Positions 50,825 through 60,168 of a DNA stretch of 64,000 bases are shown one piece after another. The stretch lies in assembly GCF_000801955.1 (NCBI RefSeq), contig NZ_JSZO01000003.1, forward strand, positions 1 through 64,000, in the 5' to 3' direction. This DNA is from Ralstonia sp. A12 (GTDB taxonomy: Bacteria > Pseudomonadota > Gammaproteobacteria > Burkholderiales > Burkholderiaceae). Under the pieces are notes generated by a model. It saw nothing but the letters and a program-made list of their open reading frames with translations, was not told the origin of the DNA and did not search any database. The first letter of the stretch is position 1, and the number at the start of each line of letters is the position of its first letter. The position numbers and the translations under genes are program-made.

Positions 50825-52861
50825 CTACTGCCGGGGCAGGGCGGTACCGTCGGCATAGCTGTAGACACCCGCTGCGCCCGCCAGCGTCGACACGTTGCCC
50901 GTCGGGCTGATCATCCGGATCAGGCTGTTATACAAATCGGTCACGTACACGACGCCGTTGCTGTCAACGGTGATGCCGACGGGAATCGTGAACTGGGCGT
51001 TCGTGCCGAGGCCATCCGCGCTACCGGCGGCGCCCGAGCCTGCCAGTGTGGTCACCACGCCGGCGGGCGTGACTTTGCGGATGGTGTTGCCTTGGGATTC
51101 CGCCACATAGAGGTTGCCGTTTCCGTCGACGGCGATGAATCCAGGGACATTGAAGGCGGCAGCGCTCCCAGTGCCATCGGTGTGGGCACACCCCCCGGAA
51201 CCGGCCAGCGTGCTTACCACGCCAACTGGCGAAACCTTGCGGATAGTGCAGCTGGTTCTTTCCGCGACGTACACCGTGCCATTGCCGTCAACGGCTACGC
51301 CTAGTGGGTCATTGACACTGCCGGTCAGGGTGCTCACGGCACCGGCAGGCGTGACCTTGCTGAGGGTGTTGGTGCCGGAATCCGCCACATAGACGTTGCC
51401 TGCCGAGTCGACGGCAATGCTATTGAGCACGCTGGAGGCGCCGCCAGCGGTGGCCAGCGTGGTCACCACACCGGCAGGTGTGATCTTGCGGATGGTCTTG
51501 GAGCCGTTATCCAGCACATAGACGTTGCCGCTGTTGTCGGTTGCGATACTGATTGGGACGTTGAAACCGGCGGTGGTCCCGGTTCCATCCGCCTCTATGG
51601 CACTGCCGGAGCCGGCAAACGTCGACACCACGCCGGACACCGTGATTTTGCGGATCCTGCTGTTGAACGTGTCGGCCACGAACAGGTTGCCGCTGCCATC
51701 CACTGCGATGCCATACGGCCCGCTGAATCGCGCCGTGGATTGGAAATTGAGCGTGATGTTGACCGATTGCTGCAACGCGCCCAACGTGGCCGTGACGGTG
51801 GCCGCATCGTTTGCGGTCGTGTAGGCCGGGTCGGGGATATAGCTCACCGTGGCACCGCTGGTGGCGCTCAGGCTGCCATGGCCGCGAACGGTCCATTGCA
51901 CGTTGGCGGCAGACAAGGTCGTGTTGGGATTGGCTATGGTTGCCGTCAGAGACACGGGGGCGCCGCTGGCCGAGGTAGAGGCATTCGAAGGCGAGAGCGC
52001 GAGCGTGGCACTGGGTGTGACGGAGATCGTGCCGGTGAATGGCGCGCTACTGCCATCCGTGGCGCTGACCGTGGCGACTGCTGCCGTGGATAGCGTGGCC
52101 GGTGGCGTGTAGGTGGCGCTGCCATCCGCGTTGACAGTGATCGTGCCGATCGAGGCTGCCCACTTTAAGGCGCCATGGCTGATGGTCGACGGCACTGTCA
52201 GCGTGACCGAGCCATTGCCGGCTTGCACCGATGGGCTGCTCAGCGTCAGCGTTTTCTCGCTCGCGGGCTTGAGCGCGATGCTGACCGACTCCGTGTGGCC
52301 ACCCGCGGTGACAGAGACGACAGCCTGCGTGTCGTTGCTGACCGTTACTGGCGTGAAGGTGACGCTGTTGCCTTGCGTGGCGCTGAATGTGCCAGCGCCG
52401 GACGACCAGGTGGGCGTGCCGGTGGTGAACTGCGGCGAGACCGACATCGCGATCGGTGCATCGCCGACGTACCAGCTCACCTGACCGGCCACTGGGCGCA
52501 GGATGGGCGCGTGCAGGGTGATGGTTTTCGAGACGGTGGTGTTCCCCAGCGCGGCAGTGATCGTGACCTGCACATCGGCCTGCACGGTGGTGGGCGGCGT
52601 GTAGGTCACGCTGGCACCCTGGGTCGTGCTCAACGCGCCCGGGCCGGTCAATGACCAACTGGTTGTGTTGCTGCTGGCAGTGAAGGTCAGCTTGCTGCCG
52701 CTGCCATACGTATCGAGGCCGGCAGGATGATCAACAGACAGCGGGGCCGACGACGAGGTTGTTCCCGAATCGGTGGAGGAGGGTCCGCCGCTGCAGCCGG
52801 GCAGCAGCATGATGGAGGCGCAAATCAGTACGCCACAGAGCGTGGTCTGGTATCTAAGCAT
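50825..52861 (-). CDS. Lipoprotein with Ig-like repeats and an NHL beta-propeller
   Basis: A 678-residue lipoprotein (lipobox LLPGC, Cys23). Residues about 45-360 hold three or four Ig-like repeats of about 85 residues with the recurring pattern T-x-G-x-x-V-T-Y-T-P-P. Residues about 365-670 are five or six NHL blades (GNLFVADTFNSRIRKIT, GNVYVADSGTNTLSKVTPAG and others), expected to form a propeller. No catalytic site is seen, so it is likely a surface binding or adhesion protein. The start at 52861 gives a canonical lipoprotein signal; the frame is open to 52918. Confidence 0.82.
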   Translation of the reverse strand: MLRYQTTLCGVLICASIMLLPGCSGGPSSTDSGTTSSSAPLSVDHPAGLDTYGSGSKLTFTASSNTTSWSLTGPGALSTTQGASVTYTPPTTVQADVQVTITAALGNTTVSKTITLHAPILRPVAGQVSWYVGDAPIAMSVSPQFTTGTPTWSSGAGTFSATQGNSVTFTPVTVSNDTQAVVSVTAGGHTESVSIALKPASEKTLTLSSPSVQAGNGSVTLTVPSTISHGALKWAASIGTITVNADGSATYTPPATLSTAAVATVSATDGSSAPFTGTISVTPSATLALSPSNASTSASGAPVSLTATIANPNTTLSAANVQWTVRGHGSLSATSGATVSYIPDPAYTTANDAATVTATLGALQQSVNITLNFQSTARFSGPYGIAVDGSGNLFVADTFNSRIRKITVSGVVSTFAGSGSAIEADGTGTTAGFNVPISIATDNSGNVYVLDNGSKTIRKITPAGVVTTLATAGGASSVLNSIAVDSAGNVYVADSGTNTLSKVTPAGAVSTLTGSVNDPLGVAVDGNGTVYVAERTSCTIRKVSPVGVVSTLAGSGGCAHTDGTGSAAAFNVPGFIAVDGNGNLYVAESQGNTIRKVTPAGVVTTLAGSGAAGSADGLGTNAQFTIPVGITVDSNGVVYVTDLYNSLIRMISPTGNVSTLAGAAGVYSYADGTALPRQ

Positions 52862-53116
52862 GGAGATGTTGAAATCGAGCGAGAAGCAGAAGCGGCGTGC
52901 GTACAGCCGCGAGGCCATTCAAGCTGCAAGGCAGCACATGGATTCAACTTATCGCGTGCCATGGGGGATGGGGAGGCCGCATGTTTTGCGCGCCTGCACG
53001 ATTGTTTTGCCAGCCGGAAAAATCTTGGTCGGGCGGCAATCCGTGCAGAAACTTTAGAGCGAGTGCGTCAGGGGAGTGCCGCCAAGTCCCGGTCGGAGCG
53101 TGCTTTAATCGCGCCC

Positions 53117-53914
53117 ATGGCTGAAGACACTACCGTCTCTTTTTCTTCCGATCCGTTGCGCGGGCAGCGCATTCTGGTCGTTGACGACGTCGACGAGACC
53201 CGCATGCTGCTTGTGGATTTTCTGCAGCGGCGGGGTTGTCGTGTCTATATCGCGCGGGATGGGCAGGATGGTGTTCAGAAGGCCCAGAGCGTGGTGCCGG
53301 ATTTGATCCTGATGGACATCCGCATGCCGGTGTGTGATGGCATCACCGCGTGCAGGCTGCTCAAGGCCAATCCGGCTACGCAGAGCATCCCGCTGATCTT
53401 TCTGACCTCTGCGGCGTTGCCCCAGGAGCGCGTGGCTGGACTTGCGGCCGGCGCGGTGGACTATGTGACCAAGCCCTTCGATTTTGAAGAGGTCCGCCTG
53501 CGTCTGTGCATTCATCTCAAGCCTCTGGCCGCGCCCAGTGGCGCGCCTGCGGAAGGGGATGTGAATGCGGCCTCCAGTACGCTGGATGTCACGCTGTATC
53601 GGGCGACACGCAAGCTGCTGCTTGAGCAACTCGCGCAGACGCCCAGCCTGGTGGAGCTTGCCGCCGCAGTGGGAACCAACGCGCGCCGGCTCAACGCGGC
53701 TTTCAAGCAATGCGTTGGCGTGACGGTGTTCGATTTTCTGCGCGAGGAGCGCATGAAAGAGGCGCGGCGCATGCTGTCCGAGACCGCGCTCGACGTGCAG
53801 CTGATTTCCCGGGAGCTGGGTTACAACAGTGCGGCCAATTTCTCCACCGCGTTTCGTGATCGCTTTGGGCTGACACCCAGCCAGTTCCGGCAGGATTCCG
53901 GGGGCCACGCGTGA
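53117..53914 (+). CDS. Response regulator with AraC-type output domain
   Basis: A 265-residue two-component regulator. The receiver domain (about 15-135) has the acidic pocket VVDDVDE, the phosphate-accepting Asp67 (LILMDIRMP) and Lys in VTKPF. The C-terminal AraC helix-turn-helix (about 165-260) ends in the family motif RELGYNSAANFSTAFRDRFG. Its stop overlaps the kinase start by four bases (GTGA), so the two form a cognate pair. The target genes are unknown; the cytochrome bd operon 3 kb downstream is one possibility. Confidence 0.93.
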   Translation: MAEDTTVSFSSDPLRGQRILVVDDVDETRMLLVDFLQRRGCRVYIARDGQDGVQKAQSVVPDLILMDIRMPVCDGITACRLLKANPATQSIPLIFLTSAALPQERVAGLAAGAVDYVTKPFDFEEVRLRLCIHLKPLAAPSGAPAEGDVNAASSTLDVTLYRATRKLLLEQLAQTPSLVELAAAVGTNARRLNAAFKQCVGVTVFDFLREERMKEARRMLSETALDVQLISRELGYNSAANFSTAFRDRFGLTPSQFRQDSGGHA

Positions 53915-56628
53915 GTGCTTGCGCATTCGCCGTCGTATCGTCGCGCCGGCGTGTGTGCTGGGCGCTGTGTTTGGCACTCGTGCTGGGGGTGCTTGTCGGG
54001 CTGATCGGCCAGCCAACGTGGGCCAAGCCGATTGACATAGGGCAGGGCGGGGGCACCGATGCCAAGCCCCTGACGCTGCTGCCCGATTTGTCCGTGCTGG
54101 AAGACAAGACGGGTCGGCTGGATCTTGGGGCTGCCATGACCAGCACCGACTGGATGGCAATCCCTGGGGAGAGTTTGAACCCAGGCTACACCGCTTCCCG
54201 ATTCTGGCTCAGAGGAACGCTGCGCAACAGCGGCGCGCAGCCGGTGACGCGCTGGCTGGCCGTTGACCCTGCGCGGCTGGAATCGGTCGACTACTACCGC
54301 CTGGCACCTGACGGGCACACCGCACTCGAAACCACACTGAGCGGCAATCGTCTGCCGCTGGACACCCGGCCCATGACGGCGATGGTTCCAGTGTTTCCGG
54401 TCACGCTGGCCCCAGGCGAGCAGATGACATTTGCCCTGCGGGTCCACAGCCGCTCTGCGGTGAATATTGATCCGCAGCTCTGGGAGCCCGCCGCATTTCG
54501 GCAGCGCGAGGGTCACGACCTGATGCTGCAGGCATTCCTGGTCGGCCCCGCGCTGATGCTGGCGTTGTACGCCCTCATTCAGGGGTGGTCCGGGCGGGAT
54601 CGTGGTTTCCTGCTGCTGTTCGGGTGGATCTGCCTGGCTGTTCTCTACAGCATGGCCATCCAGGGGTACCTGTACCGCTATGTTCTGCAGGCCGGTGGGG
54701 AGTGGGTCCTGCGTGCGCCATCCACGCTGGGCGTGCTCACCACAGTGTTCTACGCCGCCGCCACGATGACCTTTGTGGGTCTGGGGCGGATCGCCGTCTG
54801 GAAGTGGGGGTATCGCACGGTCGTGATGTTCCTGCTGGCGGGGTGCCTCTGGACCCTACTGGGGGACTACCGCGCCGGCGCCGTCTATTCCAACAGTGTG
54901 GTTGCCGCGTTCAACGTGCTGTGGGCGATCTCGATGGTGGATGCCTGGCGGCGAGGCCTGCCCAACGCCCGGCTGTTCATGTTGACGTTTGGTGTCGTGT
55001 GGGCCGTGCAACTGGTGGGGCTGCTGGAGTTTCACGGTATCCTGAACCGCGGCTGGCATGCTGGCCTGGGGTTGTCCTGGCTGGTGGAGCTGGCGACGCT
55101 GCTGATGATGGGCGCGCTTGTCATTCAGCGCTCGCGCGAGATGTCCGCCGCGCACGCCGCGATCCAGCAGGTGCTGCTGGACGCCAAGAGCCAGGAGCAA
55201 CGCAAACTGGAACATGCCGTCGTCGAGCGCACGCAGGAGTTGCGCACGGCGCTTATTGACGCTGACGAAGCGAATCGCGCCAAGACCGATTTTCTCGCGC
55301 GTATCAGCCATGACCTGCGCACGCCGTTGACGTCGATCATCGGCTTTGCCGAGCTGGTGCAGACGGCGGGCCAGGAGAACGCCGAGCGGGGCCGGATCAT
55401 CAGCCGCAGTGCACGGCACATGCTCGCCATGGTGAACGACCTGATCGACTACGCACGCGGCGGCGAACCGGACGCATTGCACAGCGCGCCGGTCTACGTG
55501 CATGCGCTGCTCGATGCGGTTGTGCAGGAAGGCGCCGAGCTGGCCCGGCGGCGCGGCAACCAGTTCGCCTTTCAGATTGTGCGTTCGTTGCCGCCCGTAC
55601 TGGAGCTGGATGCCAAGGGCTTGCGGCGCTTGCTCGGCAATCTGCTGGACAACGCGACCAAGTACACCACGGGTGGCCGTGTTGAACTCCTGATCGATTG
55701 CGAAGGTGGGGTGCAGATCGGGCAAGCCGTACGGCTGACATTGATCGTGAAAGACACTGGGCCCGGCATTGCCCCCGAAGATCAGCAACGTATTTTCGAG
55801 CCGTTCCAGCGGCTGGACACGGCGCGCACCCAGCCCGGCACGGGGCTTGGGCTGGCGATCGTCCGGCAGTGGATCGAACGGATGGGCGGTTCGCTGAAGA
55901 TCGACAGCGCGCTGGGTGCCGGCACGTCAATGCGTCTGGAGGTGCCTGCAACCGTCGCGGCCGAAGATGCCGTCTCACGCCACCACGTTGCCGACATTGG
56001 CGCCGTCGCGCCGGGCATCGACGGCAGTGGCCTCGTCATCTGGATCGCGGAAGACACGGCCGACATCCGCCGCTTGCTTGCCGACGAGCTGTCGAGTCTG
56101 GGCTTTGCTGTTGAGACCGCGTCCGACGGCGTCTCGATCATCGAGCGGATGACGCAGGCGGGCGATGCGCGCCCCGACCTCGTATTGACCGACTATCTGA
56201 TGCCCGGCGCCGATGGTCGTGCGGTGTTGCAGGCAGCTCGGCAATACCTGCCTGGGGTTCCCGTGGTGGTCCTGTCGGCGATTCCCCAAACCGCGTCGGC
56301 CAGCGACAGCCCTGCAACGCCTGCGTTTGATGCCGCCTTGCTCAAGCCGATCAGTCTGGCCGAGCTGCAAGAGACCCTGATGCGCCTGCTCGGACTGCAA
56401 CGGCTCCCACCGGTGGCGGATGCTTCAGAGGCAGAGCCATTGGTTGGCCCACCGCCGAAGGCACGTGCCGTTGCGCTGGCGTTGATCGACTTGGGTGCCA
56501 TCTCGGATCTGATCGACTGGGCCGACGCCCTGCGCTCCGAGTATCCGCAGTGCGAGGCATTCGCCATGCAGGTCCGCCAACTGGCCACCCGTGGGGATCT
56601 GGCAGCGCTGCAACGGCTTTGCAGCTAG
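53911..56628 (+). CDS. Hybrid sensor kinase with 7TMR-DISM input domain
   Basis: A 905-residue membrane sensor. A signal/anchor segment is followed by a periplasmic carbohydrate-binding-like 7TMR-DISM domain, seven membrane spans (about 205-400) and a coiled coil. The HisKA domain with His467 (RISHDLRTPLTSIIGF), an HATPase domain (NLLDNATKY, DTGPGI, GTGLGLAIV) and a C-terminal receiver with Asp761 (LTDYLMPGADG) complete it. The start is GTG at 53911, overlapping the regulator stop. It phosphorylates the upstream response regulator, probably through a relay. The ligand is unknown. Confidence 0.93.
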   Translation: MSACAFAVVSSRRRVCWALCLALVLGVLVGLIGQPTWAKPIDIGQGGGTDAKPLTLLPDLSVLEDKTGRLDLGAAMTSTDWMAIPGESLNPGYTASRFWLRGTLRNSGAQPVTRWLAVDPARLESVDYYRLAPDGHTALETTLSGNRLPLDTRPMTAMVPVFPVTLAPGEQMTFALRVHSRSAVNIDPQLWEPAAFRQREGHDLMLQAFLVGPALMLALYALIQGWSGRDRGFLLLFGWICLAVLYSMAIQGYLYRYVLQAGGEWVLRAPSTLGVLTTVFYAAATMTFVGLGRIAVWKWGYRTVVMFLLAGCLWTLLGDYRAGAVYSNSVVAAFNVLWAISMVDAWRRGLPNARLFMLTFGVVWAVQLVGLLEFHGILNRGWHAGLGLSWLVELATLLMMGALVIQRSREMSAAHAAIQQVLLDAKSQEQRKLEHAVVERTQELRTALIDADEANRAKTDFLARISHDLRTPLTSIIGFAELVQTAGQENAERGRIISRSARHMLAMVNDLIDYARGGEPDALHSAPVYVHALLDAVVQEGAELARRRGNQFAFQIVRSLPPVLELDAKGLRRLLGNLLDNATKYTTGGRVELLIDCEGGVQIGQAVRLTLIVKDTGPGIAPEDQQRIFEPFQRLDTARTQPGTGLGLAIVRQWIERMGGSLKIDSALGAGTSMRLEVPATVAAEDAVSRHHVADIGAVAPGIDGSGLVIWIAEDTADIRRLLADELSSLGFAVETASDGVSIIERMTQAGDARPDLVLTDYLMPGADGRAVLQAARQYLPGVPVVVLSAIPQTASASDSPATPAFDAALLKPISLAELQETLMRLLGLQRLPPVADASEAEPLVGPPPKARAVALALIDLGAISDLIDWADALRSEYPQCEAFAMQVRQLATRGDLAALQRLCS

Positions 56629-56860
56629 GCAACGGACGGGGCTGCACCTGCGGGTTATACAGCGGGACTGATCGCTAGCCAGAAACACGAAGGCAACAAC
56701 AAGATGACGGGCGTGTGCATGGCAAACGCATCACAAACTCCCTGAAGAATCGTTTGCCAGTCACCCACGTGATGATTAGACTGCTCCTCATGTGACTTTC
56801 TGTGCCACCGGCAGGAAGCTTCGCCGATGGCACCGGCCGCACTCTCGATCGCCTCGACCC

Positions 56861-57037
56861 GTGAGCCCCAACGACCGCCGACTTGTCCGCCATCTGCTTA
56901 TCGTCGTCACCATCAAGGTGGCGGTGCTGGGTGCGTTGTGGTGGACCTTCGTGCGGGACCACCAGGTGCCAGTCGATGCTGAGCGCGCCGCCGATCGTCT
57001 TGGCGTGACACCACCAGCGCAGGGAGGGCATCCGTGA
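56861..57037 (+). CDS. cydP: Cytochrome bd oxidase small subunit CydP
   Basis: A 58-residue single-span protein (VRHLLIVVTIKVAVLGALWW, then FVRDHQVPVD). It matches the CydP family found before cydA in Betaproteobacteria. The start is GTG at 56861, which gives the usual M-S-P-N-D-R-R opening; the in-frame ATG further up adds shadow sequence. Its stop overlaps the cydA GTG start (GTGA). It is thought to help assemble or stabilise the oxidase. Confidence 0.85.
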   Translation: MSPNDRRLVRHLLIVVTIKVAVLGALWWTFVRDHQVPVDAERAADRLGVTPPAQGGHP

Positions 57038-58590
57038 TATCCGAGCACCTCGTCGATCTTTCCCGGCTGCAGTTCGCAGCCACGGCGATGTACCACTTCC
57101 TGTTCGTGCCGCTCACGCTGGGCATGGTCTGGCTGCTGGTCATCATGGAGAGCGTCTACGTGATGACCAACAAGGTCATCTGGAAAGACATGACGCGCTT
57201 CTGGGGCAAGCTGTTCGGCATCAACTTCGCGCTGGGTGTGACCACCGGCATCACGCTCGAATTCCAGTTCGGCACCAACTGGGCGTACTACTCGCACTAC
57301 GTGGGCGACGTCTTCGGGGCGCCGCTGGCCATTGAAGGGCTGATGGCGTTCTTCCTGGAATCCACCTTCATCGGCCTGTTCTTCTTCGGGTGGGATCGCC
57401 TCACAAAAACGCAGCATCTGCTGGTGACGACGCTCATGGCGATCGGCACCAACCTCTCCGCGCTGTGGATCCTGATCGCCAACGGCTGGATGCAGAACCC
57501 GGTGGGCGCCGACTTCAACTGGCAGACCATGCGCATGGAGATGAACGACTTCTGGGCCGTGGTCTTCAACCCCGTGGCGCAGGCCAAGTTCGTGCATACG
57601 GTGTCGGCAGGCTATGTGACGGGCGCGATGTTCGTGTTGTCGATCTCGAGCTGGTATCTGCTGCGCGGCCGCGATGTGGAGTTCGCCAAGCGCAGCTTCC
57701 GCGTGGCAGCGGCCTTTGGGCTGGCCAGCGTGTGCTCGGTGATCGTGCTGGGCGATGAATCCGGCTACACCGTGGGCGAAGCACAGCAAACCAAGATGGC
57801 CGCCATCGAGGCCATGTGGGAGACCGAGCCTGCACCGGCCAGCTTCAACATGATCGCGTCGATCAACCAGGCGGAGCAGAAGAACGACTGGGCGATCGAG
57901 ATTCCGTGGGTGATGGGCTTAATCGGCACGCGCTCGGTGTCCAAGCAGATTCCGGGCATCCATGAGATCAAGGTGCGCAACCGCGGCCGCATCATGAGCG
58001 GCATCGAGGCCGTCGCCGCGCTGGAGACGCTGCGCAAGAATCCGAGCGATGCTGCGGCGCTCCAGACCCTGCAGATCCATCAGCAAGACCTGGGCTTCGG
58101 CCTGCTGCTCAAGAAGTACGTGACCGACGTGCGGCAAGCCACGCCCGAGATCATCGACCGCGCCGTTGACGATACCGTGCCGCGCGTGTGGCCGATGTTC
58201 TGGGGCTTCCGCGTGATGGTCGGCTTGGGCTTCCTGATGCTGGCGTTGTTCGCGCTCTCGTTCTGGAGCACGCTGCGGCCGCAGCGCAAGGCGCCGGCAT
58301 GGCTGCTGCGCTGGGCGCTGTGGATGCTGCCCGCGCCGTGGATCGCCATCGAGCTGGGCTGGGTAGTGGCCGAGTACGGCCGCCAGCCGTGGACCATCTA
58401 CGGCGTGCTGCCCACGCACCTGAGCGTGTCGACCTTGAGTGAGGCTAGTCTGTACGGCTCGCTGGCCGGCTTCATCGGCTTCTACACGCTGCTGCTGATC
58501 GTTGAGATGTACTTGATGATCAAGTTCGCGCGGCAGGGCCCGGGCAGCCTCGGCACCGGTCGCTACGATTTCGAAGCCGCCCACGCTTGA
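57034..58590 (+). CDS. cydA: Cytochrome bd ubiquinol oxidase subunit I
   Basis: A 518-residue subunit that binds hemes b558, b595 and d and oxidises ubiquinol. It follows E. coli CydA closely as I recall it (SRLQFAATAMYHFLFVPLTLGM, ALWILIANGWMQNP, KFVHTVSAGYVTGAMF). The heme ligands His20 and the His in KFVHT, and a long Q-loop, mark it as the E. coli-like type rather than the cyanide-insensitive CioA. The start is GTG at 57034 with AGGGAGG upstream, inside the cydP stop. It supports respiration at low oxygen. Confidence 0.97.
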   Translation: MISEHLVDLSRLQFAATAMYHFLFVPLTLGMVWLLVIMESVYVMTNKVIWKDMTRFWGKLFGINFALGVTTGITLEFQFGTNWAYYSHYVGDVFGAPLAIEGLMAFFLESTFIGLFFFGWDRLTKTQHLLVTTLMAIGTNLSALWILIANGWMQNPVGADFNWQTMRMEMNDFWAVVFNPVAQAKFVHTVSAGYVTGAMFVLSISSWYLLRGRDVEFAKRSFRVAAAFGLASVCSVIVLGDESGYTVGEAQQTKMAAIEAMWETEPAPASFNMIASINQAEQKNDWAIEIPWVMGLIGTRSVSKQIPGIHEIKVRNRGRIMSGIEAVAALETLRKNPSDAAALQTLQIHQQDLGFGLLLKKYVTDVRQATPEIIDRAVDDTVPRVWPMFWGFRVMVGLGFLMLALFALSFWSTLRPQRKAPAWLLRWALWMLPAPWIAIELGWVVAEYGRQPWTIYGVLPTHLSVSTLSEASLYGSLAGFIGFYTLLLIVEMYLMIKFARQGPGSLGTGRYDFEAAHA

Positions 58591-58600
58591 GGAGAACGCC

Positions 58601-59743
58601 ATGTTCGACTATCCCACCCTCAAGGTCATCTGGTGGCTGCTGATCGGCGTGTTGCTGATCGGCTTCGCCATCATGGACGGGCACGACATGGGCGTCGGCA
58701 CGCTGCTGCCGTTTGTCGGCAAGACCGACGACGAGCGCCGCGTGATGATCAACACCATCGGCCCGCACTGGGACGGCAACCAAGTCTGGTTCATCACCGG
58801 CGGCGGGGCGATCTTTGCCGCGTGGCCGCTGGTGTATGCCACCGCGTTCAGCGGGTTCTACTGGGCGATGCTGGCGGTGCTGTGGGCGCTGTTCTTCCGG
58901 CCGGTCGGGTTTGATTACCGCAGCAAGATCCACAACACCACGTGGCGCAAAGCGTGGGACGTGGGCCTCTTCATCGGGGGCGCAGTGCCGCCGCTGATCT
59001 TTGGCGTGGCGTTCGGCAACCTGCTGCAGGGCGTGCCGTTCCACTTCGACAACTTCATGGTGGTGACGTACACCGGCACGTTCTGGCAACTGCTGAACCC
59101 GTTTGCCATCCTGACCGGCGTGGTGTCGAGCGCGATGATCACCATGCACGGCGGTGTCTATCTCGCGCACCGGACCGAGGGCGTGATCCAGCAACGTGCC
59201 ACGAAGGCTGCCACGGGGGCAGCCGTCGTCGCCGTGGTGGCGTTTGTCGCGGCTGGCGCATGGCTGCACGCAGGCAGCATCGAAGGCTACGTCATCACCT
59301 CGGCTATCGACCCGGCTGGCTTGTCCAATCCGATGGCCAAGACCGTCGCACGTGCTGCCGATGGGTGGTGGCGCAACTATCAGGCGCAGCCGTTGCTGTG
59401 GGTGCTGCCGCTGCTGGGGGTGGTCGGGCCGCTGCTGGCAGTGGTGCTGTCGCGGGCAGGGCGGACGCTACTCGCGTTCGTGCTGTCGTCGCTGGGGTTG
59501 GCGGGCATCATCACGACAGCGGGGGCTTCGATGTTCCCGTTCGTGCTGCCGTCGTCCAGCATGCCCGCCGCCAGCCTGACGGTGTGGGATAGCGTCTCCA
59601 GCCACTTCACGCTAGGCCTGATGTTCTGGGCCGCGATCATCTTCACGCCCATCATCATTCTCTACACGAGCTGGTGCTACCGCGTGATGCGCGGCAAGGT
59701 GACGGTCGAACACATCCGGGCCAACGAGCACTCGGCCTACTAA
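58601..59743 (+). CDS. cydB: Cytochrome bd ubiquinol oxidase subunit II
   Basis: A 380-residue, eight- to nine-span membrane subunit that stabilises the hemes of CydA. Family segments are clear: VIWWLLIGVLLIGFAIMDGHDMGVG, NEVW-like GNQVWFITGGGAIFAAWP, and SRAGRTLLAF late. GAGGAGA lies before the ATG, ten bases after cydA. It belongs to the cydP-A-B-X-ybgE operon. Confidence 0.97.
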   Translation: MFDYPTLKVIWWLLIGVLLIGFAIMDGHDMGVGTLLPFVGKTDDERRVMINTIGPHWDGNQVWFITGGGAIFAAWPLVYATAFSGFYWAMLAVLWALFFRPVGFDYRSKIHNTTWRKAWDVGLFIGGAVPPLIFGVAFGNLLQGVPFHFDNFMVVTYTGTFWQLLNPFAILTGVVSSAMITMHGGVYLAHRTEGVIQQRATKAATGAAVVAVVAFVAAGAWLHAGSIEGYVITSAIDPAGLSNPMAKTVARAADGWWRNYQAQPLLWVLPLLGVVGPLLAVVLSRAGRTLLAFVLSSLGLAGIITTAGASMFPFVLPSSSMPAASLTVWDSVSSHFTLGLMFWAAIIFTPIIILYTSWCYRVMRGKVTVEHIRANEHSAY

Positions 59744-59766
59744 GCACAGCACAGGAGAACAAGACC

Positions 59767-59880
59767 ATGTGGTACTTCAGTTGGATCCTGGGTGTCGGCT
59801 TTGCCGTGCTGCTGGCCGTGCTCAACGCGATGTGGGGTGAGGTGAGCGACGCCCGTGCCGCTGGCGAGGAACGCGAGTGA
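59767..59880 (+). CDS. cydX: Cytochrome bd oxidase small subunit CydX
   Basis: A 37-residue single-span peptide, MWYFSWILGVGFAVLLAVLN then MWGEVSDAR. This is the classical CydX/CbdX form, whose Glu sits at the membrane face. It binds CydA and is needed for a stable oxidase. AGGAGA precedes the start. The stop overlaps the next gene (GTGA). Confidence 0.92.
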   Translation: MWYFSWILGVGFAVLLAVLNAMWGEVSDARAAGEERE

Positions 59881-60164
59881 GCTCAGCCAGCGTGAACGCC
59901 CCTGACAAGCCGCGCATGCACGTGCCCAGCCTGGCAGCCGGGTTGATCGTCATGGTTGTCGGTACGGTCTATCCGTACATCGTGACCAACGGCGCTGGCC
60001 ATGTCGATCATGGCCTCGCCACTCTACTGTTCTGGGCGATGAGTGCAGGACTGGTGCGCGGGGTGGGGTTTATTCCGCGCCACAAGGTGTGGCGGGTGCT
60101 GTTTTCCGGGTGGTCGTGCGCGCTGGCCCTGGTGCTGTTCGGCCTGCTGCGTTTTCTCGGATGA
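59877..60164 (+). CDS. YbgE-like cyd operon protein
   Basis: A 95-residue protein with three hydrophobic spans (LAAGLIVMVVGTVYPYIV, LATLLFWAMSAGLVRGVGF, SGWSCALALVLFGLLRFL). It matches the cyd-operon YbgE family in size, position and the phrase G-x-[VI]-[PH]-P / GFIPR. The start is GTG at 59877, overlapping cydX. Its exact role is unknown, but it is conserved beside cydX. It converges with the DUF4126 gene, with stops four bases apart. Confidence 0.85.
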   Translation: MSSASVNAPDKPRMHVPSLAAGLIVMVVGTVYPYIVTNGAGHVDHGLATLLFWAMSAGLVRGVGFIPRHKVWRVLFSGWSCALALVLFGLLRFLG

Positions 60165-60168
60165 GGCG

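Noticed and set aside
51000-51700. Possible tandem-repeat or CRISPR-like DNA
   Set aside because: The similarity comes from NHL blades of one protein-coding gene.
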